This document shows positions 42,744-49,802 of a stretch of DNA of 64,000 bases, in pieces (positions within the stretch are counted from its first letter, which is position 1; each line of letters opens with the position of its first letter). The notes under the pieces are model-generated. The model was not told the origin of the DNA. It worked only from the letters and a program-made list of their open reading frames with translations, and made no database searches. Location: assembly GCF_031348265.1 (NCBI RefSeq), contig NZ_CP133771.1:186001-250000 (forward strand). The letters run 5' to 3'. Made by a program: the position numbers and the translations under genes. The stretch is from Streptomyces collinus. Lineage in GTDB: Bacteria; Actinomycetota; Actinomycetes; Streptomycetales; Streptomycetaceae.

Positions 42744-44549
42744 GTGACAACCCCCCGCATATCCCAGCACCGTCTCAGACGGTCGCTGCTGTCCGTCGCC
42801 GCCGCCGGAGCGGCCCTCGCGCTCGCCACGCCCGCCGGCGCGGCCGACGTGGACACCGGCCTTCCGCCGGGTCCGGCCACGGCCGCCGGCAAGCTCGCCC
42901 AGAGCGCCGCCGGATGGGCGGCCGGGACCCGCTCCTACCTCGTCATCACCGCACCCGGAGACACCTCGGCCGCACGCAACGCCGTGACGGCGAACGGCGG
43001 TTCTGTCTTCGCGCACTACGACGCGATCGGCGTGGTGGTCGCGCACTCCACCTCCGCCGGCTTCGCCACCGCGATGCGCTCCGTCGCGGGCGTGCAGAAG
43101 GTGGGCGCGACCCGCACCTCGGACGTTCCCGCGGACGCCTACTCCCCCACTCTGCCGGGTGCTCCCGCACAGTCCTCCACGACGCTCACCGAGACCGCGC
43201 GGTGGGACATGACCAGGATCAACGCCGACAAGGCCTGGGCCGTCAGCACCGGCTCGCCGGCCGTCACGGTGGGTGTGCTCGACACCGGAGTGGACGAACG
43301 GCACCAGGACATCGCGCCCAACTTCGACGCGGCGGACTCCGTCTCCTGCGCGTACGGCAAGGCCGACACCCGTTCCGGCGCCTGGCGTGACGTCGGCACC
43401 CACGGCACGCACGTGGCGGGCACCATCGCCGCCGCGAAGAACGGCAAGGGAGTGGTCGGCGTCGCGCCGGGCGTGAAGATCGCCTCCGTGCGCATCGCCG
43501 AGCCGAGCACCAGCATGTTCTTCGCCGAGAACACCATCTGCGGGTTCATGTGGGCCGGTGACCGCGGCTTCGACGTCACCAACAACAGCTATTACACGGA
43601 CCCGTGGATGTTCAACTGCCCCGACGACCCCGACCAGGCGGCCATCATCGAGGGTGTGCGCCGGGCTCAGGAGTACGCCGAGGGCAAGGGCTCCCTCCAG
43701 GTCGCCGCGGCGGGGAACTCCAACTACGACCTGGCGAACAAGCGCTCCGACTCGGAGAGCCCGAACGACTCCACCCCCGTCGACCGCACGATCACCAACG
43801 CCTGCATCGACATCCCGACGGAGCTGCCCGGCGTCGTGACCGTCGCGGCGATGGGCAACGGGAACATCAAGGCGTCCTACTCCAACTTCGGCCGGGACGT
43901 CATCGATGTCGCGGCCCCGGGCGGCGACGGAGCCTACGGCGTCTACTCCACGCTCCCCGGCGGCAAGTACGGGAACATGAACGGCACGTCGATGGCGTCA
44001 CCGCATGTGGCCGGTGTCGCCGCGCTGCTGAAGAGTGCCGACCCGGCCGCCACCCCCGCTGATCTCCGCGCGCGGCTGGGAAGCCAGTCCACGGACACGG
44101 CGTGCCCGTCCGACAGCCGCTGCACCGGCACCACGGCGAAGAACGCCTTCTTCGGGGAGGGTCAGGTCGACGCGCTGAAGGCCGTCGGTGGCACCGGGCA
44201 GCCCGGCCGGTACTTCGAGAGCACCACCGACGTCACCGTCGCCGACAACGCCACGGTCGAGTCTCCGATCAGTGTGACCGGTGTGACGGGCAACGCCCCG
44301 GCCGCGCTGAAGGTCGGCGTGGACGTCAAGCACACGTACCGCGGCGACCTGGTGCTGTCCCTCGTCGCCCCTGACGGGTCGGTCTACTCCCTGGAGGACT
44401 TCGCCGACGGCGACAGCGCGGACGACGTGGTCAAGACGTACACCGTCGACGCCTCGTCGGAGACCGCGTCCGGTACGTGGAAGCTGCGCGTCCGCGACAT
44501 CGCCGCGCAGGACACCGGGCGGATCGACGCCTGGAACCTCACCTTCTAA
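42744..44549 (+). CDS. Secreted subtilisin-like S8 protease with C-terminal P-domain
   Basis: A 601-residue exported serine protease. Signal peptide (RRSLLSVAAAGAALALATPA), an I9-like propeptide (YLVITAPGDTSAARNAV and VGATRTSDVPAD), then the catalytic triad: VGVLDTGVDERHQD (Asp), GTHGTHVAGTIAA (His), MNGTSMASPHVAG (Ser). Residues about 490-601 form a proprotein-convertase P-domain (VKHTYRGDLVLSLVAPDGSV and GRIDAWNLTF). Probably a nutrient or developmental extracellular protease. GTG start at 42744 with GGAGGATGCT upstream. Confidence 0.93.
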   Translation: MTTPRISQHRLRRSLLSVAAAGAALALATPAGAADVDTGLPPGPATAAGKLAQSAAGWAAGTRSYLVITAPGDTSAARNAVTANGGSVFAHYDAIGVVVAHSTSAGFATAMRSVAGVQKVGATRTSDVPADAYSPTLPGAPAQSSTTLTETARWDMTRINADKAWAVSTGSPAVTVGVLDTGVDERHQDIAPNFDAADSVSCAYGKADTRSGAWRDVGTHGTHVAGTIAAAKNGKGVVGVAPGVKIASVRIAEPSTSMFFAENTICGFMWAGDRGFDVTNNSYYTDPWMFNCPDDPDQAAIIEGVRRAQEYAEGKGSLQVAAAGNSNYDLANKRSDSESPNDSTPVDRTITNACIDIPTELPGVVTVAAMGNGNIKASYSNFGRDVIDVAAPGGDGAYGVYSTLPGGKYGNMNGTSMASPHVAGVAALLKSADPAATPADLRARLGSQSTDTACPSDSRCTGTTAKNAFFGEGQVDALKAVGGTGQPGRYFESTTDVTVADNATVESPISVTGVTGNAPAALKVGVDVKHTYRGDLVLSLVAPDGSVYSLEDFADGDSADDVVKTYTVDASSETASGTWKLRVRDIAAQDTGRIDAWNLTF

Positions 44550-44583
44550 CAGCGGCGTCGCGCCGGCCGGGTAAGCGCCTCGC

Positions 44584-44608
44584 GGCCGGGCGGCGTGTCC
44601 GCCCGGCC
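44584..44608. terminator. Hairpin terminator after the protease gene
   Basis: GGCCGGGCGG and CCGCCCGGCC form a perfect 10-bp stem with a 5-nt loop, 35 bp after the stop codon. Confidence 0.75.
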
Positions 44609-44849
44609 GACGACAACCCGCCCGACCGGATCGCTGAAGCCCCACGCGGGGGCCGGCCGGGCGATGTCGGCCCACCCCCGTCCCACGCACAGTCCGGACC
44701 CGATGCCGGTGGGAAGGGCCCAGCAGGCCACCCCAGCTCGGTCCGAGGGCGGCGGTCCATCCTGCGCCGGGCGGCGACGGCCACGGGGACGACGAGCACG
44801 GTCGTCGGCACGGCCCGTACGGTGTGCGTGCGGCGGTCGTACGTGTGGC
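44609..44849. other. Intergenic DNA without a recognisable gene
   Basis: Together with 44550-44583 this makes a 300-bp gap. On the minus strand a stretch reads like a short hydrophobic segment (VPTTVLVVPVAVAARRR) followed by disordered residues, possibly a decayed membrane-protein gene. I cannot identify it. Confidence 0.35.
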
Positions 44850-45209
44850 TCAGCGGTGCCCCGTGGAATGGGGCAATGCGTCGAGCGTCGCCGGACGTTG
44901 GCGTCGAGTGCATGCGCTGAGCGCCAGGGGCCGGTCGACGTGGTCGACGAGCGGCTGGAGGTGCTGCACCAGCACCTCCAGCTGCTCCGCTCGTACGTGG
45001 AACCTGGTCAGGCTGTCGCGCACAGTGACCTCGTAGAGGCCGCTGAGCCGGCCGAGCAGGACGGTGCCCTGATCGGTGACCGCCGCGTGGGCCGCTCGTG
45101 CGTCTCTGGGGCACGCCGAGCGGGCGAGGACTCCGCGGAACTCCTGGCGGGCGACGGCGCGGGACACGCGGCTTCTGGAGAAGCCGAGCTGGGTGGCCAG
45201 TTCCGTCAT
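44850..45209 (-). pseudogene. MarR-family regulator, N-terminus lost
   Basis: The frame opens directly at the helix-turn-helix (MTELATQLGFSRSRVSRAVA) without the 50-60 preceding residues of a MarR protein. The stretch RQEFRGVLARSACPRD replaces the usual LEADGLLTRSACPRD wing, which suggests a small compensated frameshift. The later part (LSGLYEVTVRDSLTRFHVRA) keeps some helical character. It ends 17 bp from the start of an AraC fragment on the other strand, so its 5' end was cut by a rearrangement. Confidence 0.7.
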
Positions 45210-45226
45210 GTGGAGGAACTTACGGG

Positions 45227-45457
45227 GAGAAGACCCTCACCCGCGCCTGCACGGCCGCCACCGGACAACCCGTCAAACACGTCATCGACGGCCGTGTCGC
45301 ACTGGAGGCCCAGCGGCTGCTCGCCCACACCCACGAACCGGTGGCCACGATCGCGCGCCGCCTCGGCTTCCCCGAGCCCACGAACTTCGGCAGGTTCTTC
45401 ACCCGCCACGCCGGCGTGACCCCCGGCGCGTTCCGGCTCGCCCATCAGGGTCGGTAG
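45227..45457 (+). pseudogene. C-terminal DNA-binding part of an AraC-family regulator
   Basis: In-frame 76 codons encode KTLTRACTAATGQPVKHVID then RVALEAQRLLAHTHEPVATIA and RRLGFPEPTNFGRFFTRHAG, the two helix-turn-helix motifs of an AraC regulator. The whole N-terminal sensor domain and part of the first helix are missing, and there is no plausible start. It abuts the truncated MarR gene head-to-head. Confidence 0.8.
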
Positions 45458-45485
45458 CCGAGTCGGCAGACCCGCCGCTCAGCCG

Positions 45486-45615
45486 GTGCGGCACGAGAAC
45501 ATCAGGCGCTACTTCCCGGAGCCCCTGCCGGCCGAGGGACCGGGACCGGTTCGCCGAGGACCTTCGCATCCCTGGGTCACAACGGCACGGAACACGCCGC
45601 CCCGGCTTCACCGAA
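45486..45615 (+). pseudogene. Frameshifted C-terminal fragment of a second MarR regulator
   Basis: HENIRRYFPEPLPAE in one frame continues as RDRDRFAEDLRIPG in another. Both correspond to the last 45 residues of the MarR protein at 41961-42455 (VENIKRYFLAPLPVEDRDRF, then AENLRVLSHAARD). A frameshift lies near 45535. This is the remains of a regulator that once preceded the DsbA operon. Confidence 0.75.
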
Positions 45616-45896
45616 GACTGTGCAGCCCCCATCCCGGTGGCCGCTTCCGCTCGCGCAGCTGGACCGGCGGCCTCATAGCCGGCACTCCATCGACCTGCCT
45701 CCCTGCGACGGGGCGGACCTCGACCGCGCCGGGGGCGCGCCTTCGGTGATCCCCCGCGGTTGCCCCGGTCCCGGGGTGAATGCGTCCGAACGGTCGCAAG
45801 CTTTGTGCCTCCTTGACTCCGGCTTCCCGCTGAATTCATGAGCCGCGGCGACACGTGGATCAGGATGAATCGCCTGACACGCGATCTCAGGAATAT

Positions 45897-45908
45897 CTGA
45901 CTAGTCAG
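45897..45908. promoter_or_regulatory. MarR-type palindrome in the DsbA operon promoter
   Basis: CTGACTAGTCAG is a perfect 12-bp palindrome in an AT-rich stretch, followed by TAATGT as a possible -10 element, 65 bp before the DsbA-like start. Size and symmetry fit MarR or HxlR operators. The local MarR gene is dead; the MarR protein at 41961 is the natural candidate ligand. Confidence 0.6.
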
Positions 45909-45972
45909 GTAATGTTGTCCAGGTGAACCGCTCGCACCACACGAGCACCCCACCCCTACGCCGAGGTCCTCG

Positions 45973-46584
45973 ATGCAGCTCGTCTATGCCTTCGACGCCT
46001 TCTGCGGCTGGTCGCACGGGTTCTCCCCCACCCTGCGCGAAGTCGTCTCCCGCCACCCCGATCTGCCCGTGGAGGTGATATGCGGCGGCTTGTTCACGGG
46101 CTCGCGCCGGGTGCCGATCCGCGAGTTCGGACACGTCCAGGACGCCAACGCCCAGATCGCCGAACTCACCGGCGCCCGGTTCGGCGAGGGGTACGACCGG
46201 CTGATCGCCGACGGCTCGTTCGTCATGGACTCCGAGGCCGCCGCACGCGGCGTCGCCGCCCTGCGCCGGGCGGCCCCCGACCGCTCGGCGGAGCTGGCCG
46301 GCACCCTCCAGCGGGCCTTCTACGTCGATGGCCTCAGCCTGTCCGAGGCCGCCACCTACCGGAAGGTCGCCGAGGATGCCGGGCTGGACGCCGACGCCGT
46401 GGTGGCCGCCTTCGAGTCCCCCGAGGCGGACGACGCGGCGGCGGACGACTTCCGCCGCTGCGCCGACCTGGGCGTCATCGGCTACCCCACCCTGCTCGCC
46501 GTCGACGGCGGCAGCGTGACCGCCCTGGCCCGCGGTCGCGCCACCGCCGACGAGGTCGACCGGCGCCTCGCCGCCCTTTCCTGA
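45973..46584 (+). CDS. DsbA-family thioredoxin-fold protein with CxxS active site
   Basis: A 203-residue cytoplasmic DsbA/FrnE-like protein: YAFDAFCGWSHGFSPTLREV at the N-terminus, helical insert in the middle, and LGVIGYPTLLAVDGG with the cis-Pro loop. The active site reads C11-G-W-S14, where relatives commonly have CGWC, so only a monothiol mechanism or glutathione-type chemistry is possible. First gene of a four-gene operon (DsbA, MBL hydrolase, SnoaL, alpha/beta hydrolase) behind a MarR-type palindrome. Confidence 0.87.
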   Translation: MQLVYAFDAFCGWSHGFSPTLREVVSRHPDLPVEVICGGLFTGSRRVPIREFGHVQDANAQIAELTGARFGEGYDRLIADGSFVMDSEAAARGVAALRRAAPDRSAELAGTLQRAFYVDGLSLSEAATYRKVAEDAGLDADAVVAAFESPEADDAAADDFRRCADLGVIGYPTLLAVDGGSVTALARGRATADEVDRRLAALS

Positions 46585-46619
46585 CTGTGCAGTCCCCACC
46601 CACGCAAGGAGCCCCAATT

Positions 46620-47426
46620 ATGAGCACCCTCTCCTTCACGGTCTTCGACCTGGACTTCCCGGCCGGGAGCAAGAACAAGACCGCCACCCTCGTCACCGGC
46701 GAGCGGGAGGCGCTGCTGGTGGACGCCGCCTTCACCCGCGCCGACGGCCACCGCTTGGCCGCCGAGATCCTCGACTCGGGCAAGACCCTGACCACCGTCT
46801 TCGTCAGCCACGGCGACCCCGACTTCTACTTCGGCGCCGAGGTCCTCGCCGACGCCTTCCCCGAGGCGGCGTTCGTCGCGACCCCGATCGCCATCGAGCA
46901 CATCAAGCACTCCTACGAGGGCAAGCTCAAGGCGTGGGAGGCTCTCGGCCCGAACCTGCCCACACGCCTGGTCGACCTCGAACCCCTGACCGGCGACCTG
47001 ACCCTCGAAGGACACCGTTTCGAGCTCAAGGGCGGCCCGGCCTCACTGCCCGACCGGCACTACCTCTGGCAGGCCGAGCACCGCGCCCTCCTCGGCGGCG
47101 TCCTGCTCTTCCAGCAGGAGCACGTCTGGGTCGCCGACACGCCCACCCCCGACGACCGCGCCGCCTGGATCACGCTGCTGGACGAGATGGCAGCCCTCCA
47201 GCCGGAGCTGGTCGTTCCCGGCCACCGCCTGCCCAACGCCCCGGCGAACGCCTCCGCGATCTCCGCCACCCGCGACTACCTGCTCGCCTTCGACGAAGAG
47301 CTGGGCAAGGCCGCCGACGGCGCAGCCCTGACCGAGGCGCTCGTCGCCCGCTACCCCGACAACGGCATGCTCATCGCCGCCCAGATCGGCGCCAAGGTCG
47401 CCAAGGGCGAGATGAAGTGGGGCTGA
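46620..47426 (+). CDS. MBL-fold hydrolase with degenerate metal motif
   Basis: A 268-residue metallo-beta-lactamase fold protein. The motif that is HxHxDH in active members reads VSHGDPDFYFG here, keeping one His and one Asp. VVPGHRLP supplies the later His. The C-terminal 75 residues (ASAISATRDYLLAFDEELGK, KVAKGEMKWG) are duplicated in the chimeric frame at 39444-40148. AAGGAG precedes the ATG. Either metal binding is altered or the protein is not a hydrolase; relatives with the HGDPDFYFG motif appear to be a stable subgroup. Confidence 0.82.
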   Translation: MSTLSFTVFDLDFPAGSKNKTATLVTGEREALLVDAAFTRADGHRLAAEILDSGKTLTTVFVSHGDPDFYFGAEVLADAFPEAAFVATPIAIEHIKHSYEGKLKAWEALGPNLPTRLVDLEPLTGDLTLEGHRFELKGGPASLPDRHYLWQAEHRALLGGVLLFQQEHVWVADTPTPDDRAAWITLLDEMAALQPELVVPGHRLPNAPANASAISATRDYLLAFDEELGKAADGAALTEALVARYPDNGMLIAAQIGAKVAKGEMKWG

Positions 47427-47428
47427 CC

Positions 47429-47839
47429 ATGACCGACTTCGCAGCGTCGACAACCCCCGCCGACGTCGTACGCCGCCAGTACCTGGCCTCCGCGGCCGGT
47501 GACCTGGAAGCCCTGTGCGCCACCCTCGCCCCCGACGTGGAGTGGACGGAAATGGCCGGCTTCCCCCTGGCCGGCACCTACCGCACCCCCGACGGGGTCA
47601 CCAGCAACGTCATGGAAGAGCTGGGCAAGGAGTGGGACGGCTGGACCGCCCACGACGACACCTATGTCGTGGACGGCGAGAACGTCGTCGTCCTCGCCCG
47701 CTACACCGCGGCGAACAAGGCCACCGGCAAGAAGATCGACGTCCGGGTCGCCCACCACTTCGTCGTGCGCGGCGGCCTGATCGTCCGCTTCGAACAGTTC
47801 GTGGACACCGCGCTGGTCCGCGACGCCATGACCGCCTGA
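47429..47839 (+). CDS. SnoaL/NTF2-like protein, copy B
   Basis: A 136-residue protein, paralogue of the one at 39140-39550 (VEWTEMAGFPLAGTYRTPDG is nearly identical in both). It starts 2 bp after the MBL stop and is followed 26 bp later by the hydrolase gene. The conserved WTEMAGFP, WTAHDDTYV and VAHHFVVRGGLI line the NTF2 pocket. Likely acts on or binds the same small molecule as its operon partners; identity unknown. Confidence 0.87.
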   Translation: MTDFAASTTPADVVRRQYLASAAGDLEALCATLAPDVEWTEMAGFPLAGTYRTPDGVTSNVMEELGKEWDGWTAHDDTYVVDGENVVVLARYTAANKATGKKIDVRVAHHFVVRGGLIVRFEQFVDTALVRDAMTA

Positions 47840-47865
47840 CCCCCCGTCACTTGAGGACAGCACAG

Positions 47866-48567
47866 ATGAACGCCGGCGTCGTGCTCGTGCACGGAGCGAT
47901 GCACACCCCGTGGATCTTCGACCCCCTGCGGGACAGGCTCAGCGCCCGGGGCATCGCCTCCCAGGCCGTGCAACTGCCCAGCAGCAATCCCGACAGCGCG
48001 GCGGCACAGGGGCTGACCGAGGACGTCGAAGTGGTACGCGCTGCTGTCGCGGCGGTCGACGGACCTGTCGTGCTCGCCGCGCACTCCTACGGCGGAGTCC
48101 CCGCGACCTGGGCCGCCGCGGAGTCGGACCAGGTCGCGGAGCTCGTCCACATCGCCGCCTTCGCCCTGGAGGCAGGCACCTCGATGATGGAATGGATGGG
48201 CGGCGGCTTCCCACCCACCTGGATCCGCTCTCCCGACGGCCTGGCCGTCAAGGCGGGAGACGCCGAGAAGTCCGTCTTCAGCGGAGTCGACCCCGCCCTG
48301 ACCGCCGAGGCCGTCGAACGCCTCAACTGGCAGGGCATGCGCGCCTTCACGGAAAAGCTGGGCGCCGCACCGACCGAGGTGCCCCTGACGTACGTCGTGG
48401 CCACCGAGGACCCCGCGCTGCCACCCGCGGTACAGGAACAGTGGGCGGCGCGTGCCGCCCACAGCGTCCGTGTTCCGTCCGGGCACTCCCCGCACCTGTC
48501 CCACGGGAACGACATCGCCGACGTCCTCGCCAAGGCCGTCACCCGGGCCTCGTCCACCAGGTTCTGA
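47866..48567 (+). CDS. Alpha/beta hydrolase
   Basis: A 233-residue esterase-like protein: GVVLVHGAMHTPWIFDPLRD (oxyanion HG), nucleophile elbow AAHSYGGVPATW, acid region TYVVATEDPALPP, and catalytic His in VPSGHSPHLSHG. This is the compact fold of salicylate-esterase or EstC-like enzymes. Last gene of the DsbA operon; a strong hairpin follows. Confidence 0.88.
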   Translation: MNAGVVLVHGAMHTPWIFDPLRDRLSARGIASQAVQLPSSNPDSAAAQGLTEDVEVVRAAVAAVDGPVVLAAHSYGGVPATWAAAESDQVAELVHIAAFALEAGTSMMEWMGGGFPPTWIRSPDGLAVKAGDAEKSVFSGVDPALTAEAVERLNWQGMRAFTEKLGAAPTEVPLTYVVATEDPALPPAVQEQWAARAAHSVRVPSGHSPHLSHGNDIADVLAKAVTRASSTRF

Positions 48568-48583
48568 GGGATGCCAACTGACG

Positions 48584-48625
48584 GGCTTCGGCCTGCTCCG
48601 GCGGTGGCCGGAGCAGGCCGAAGCC
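48584..48625. terminator. Strong bidirectional terminator at the edge of the biosynthetic operon
   Basis: GGCTTCGGCCTGCTCCGGC and its exact complement form a perfect 19-bp stem with a 4-nt loop (GGTG). It lies between the convergent hydrolase gene (plus) and the last gene of the minus-strand biosynthetic operon. Confidence 0.9.
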
Positions 48626-48725
48626 GGTGTGGTCCCAGGAGGTGCGGGCTCGTGACGGCCGTGCCCGTCCGGGCAGCAAGCCCATGACGGAGACGCACGG
48701 GGCTTCGGACGGGCCCGGGCCCCGG

Positions 48726-49712
48726 TCAGCTCGACAACTCCTTGAGGCGATGCATCAGGCGCTGCTCCTTCTCGGCCACCTCATGCACGATCTTCGACGC
48801 GCTGTGGAGGGACTCCCGCGACGACGCGACCCCCGCCTCGTTCAGAAGTCCGGCCACCTCGGTCCACTTCTTCGACACCTCGCGGTAGGCGTCCGAGATC
48901 TCCTGGAACTCGCCGGTGCCGGTGATGTCGGCCGTCTCCGCCAGGAATTCCGCCCACATCATGCGGAACAGGCCGCCGCCGGTCCCGGCATCCTCCATGA
49001 TCGTGCAGATCTCTGGAAGGCTTTCCGCGGGCGAGTCGAGATCGTCGAGCCACTGCGGCATCAGATCGGCGACTTTATGCATTCCCTTGTACCCGAAGTT
49101 GGAGATCGGCGGATTCAAGAAGTCCTCCGCCGCCGATTTGATGCCTTTCCGGGCGGCTTCACCCAGGTCAGGAAGGCCGCCCTTCGGGATATCGATGGTG
49201 AAGGCGCGGTTGCGTGAACTCATAGGGCCCCGGGCATTTCGCGCGGTCGCCAGGGATTCCCCGGAGGCCCATTGCAGACCGAGCGGCTGTGTCTCGACCA
49301 GGGCGAAACGGTCGTCGTCGTATCCGACACAGGCTACATAGTGGGCCGCGAACCGGAAGTCGTCGGTGGAGTAGTCGAGGAAGTAGCGGTCGAGCTTGAG
49401 ACCGACGACGGTTCCGGAATCGAGCTCGGCCAGCAAGTGTTCCTTCGCCCGGTTCACCGACGACGTCTCGTGAACGGACAGTCGCAGGTTCAGCGCATTC
49501 GCGAGGTTGTCGGACAGCGTGTCGGGCTTGATGCGGCCACCGACGAACGGTGTCGGCATCTGCTTCGTCCGCCAGTAGATGAATGACAAACCACCTGCGA
49601 GCCCGAAGATGAGTGACTCCGACAAGTCGATCTCTCGCTGTCGCAACAAGTTCACGAGGGTGGTCGACTCGCAGTGGTTACCGACGTACGGATCTGCCTC
49701 TAATAGCGACAC
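48726..49712 (-). CDS. BtrH N-terminal/DUF4872 domain protein 1, with TTA codon
   Basis: A 328-residue protein. The N-terminal papain-like BtrH domain has the nucleophile motif GNHCESTTLVNLL (Cys14) and LIFGLAGGLSFIYW, then AHYVACVGYDDDRFALVETQ with the His. The C-terminal DUF4872 part is helical (TGGGLFRMMWAEFLAETADI). BtrH in butirosin synthesis transfers an acyl group from a carrier protein to an amine, so an acyl or amide transfer role is likely. The GTG start at 49712 has AAGGGAG upstream, and codon 4 is TTA. GC content is lower than in its neighbours. It is the last gene of the operon. Confidence 0.78.
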   Translation of the reverse strand: MSLLEADPYVGNHCESTTLVNLLRQREIDLSESLIFGLAGGLSFIYWRTKQMPTPFVGGRIKPDTLSDNLANALNLRLSVHETSSVNRAKEHLLAELDSGTVVGLKLDRYFLDYSTDDFRFAAHYVACVGYDDDRFALVETQPLGLQWASGESLATARNARGPMSSRNRAFTIDIPKGGLPDLGEAARKGIKSAAEDFLNPPISNFGYKGMHKVADLMPQWLDDLDSPAESLPEICTIMEDAGTGGGLFRMMWAEFLAETADITGTGEFQEISDAYREVSKKWTEVAGLLNEAGVASSRESLHSASKIVHEVAEKEQRLMHRLKELSS

Positions 49713-49747
49713 TTGTTCTTGTCTCCCTTCCTTCGCGTAGAGCGTAG

Positions 49748-49772
49748 CGCAATCTCCCGAAGTACGATTGCG
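49748..49772. promoter_or_regulatory. Inverted repeat in the gap before the last operon gene
   Basis: CGCAATC and GATTGCG form a 7-bp stem with an 11-nt loop in the 90-bp gap between the carbamoyltransferase stop and the TTA-containing gene, the largest internal gap of the operon. It may be an attenuator or RNA processing site, or mark a separate promoter. Confidence 0.4.
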
Positions 49773-49802
49773 GGCGCTCGAATCAGGGAGGTGTCCACTC
49801 GT

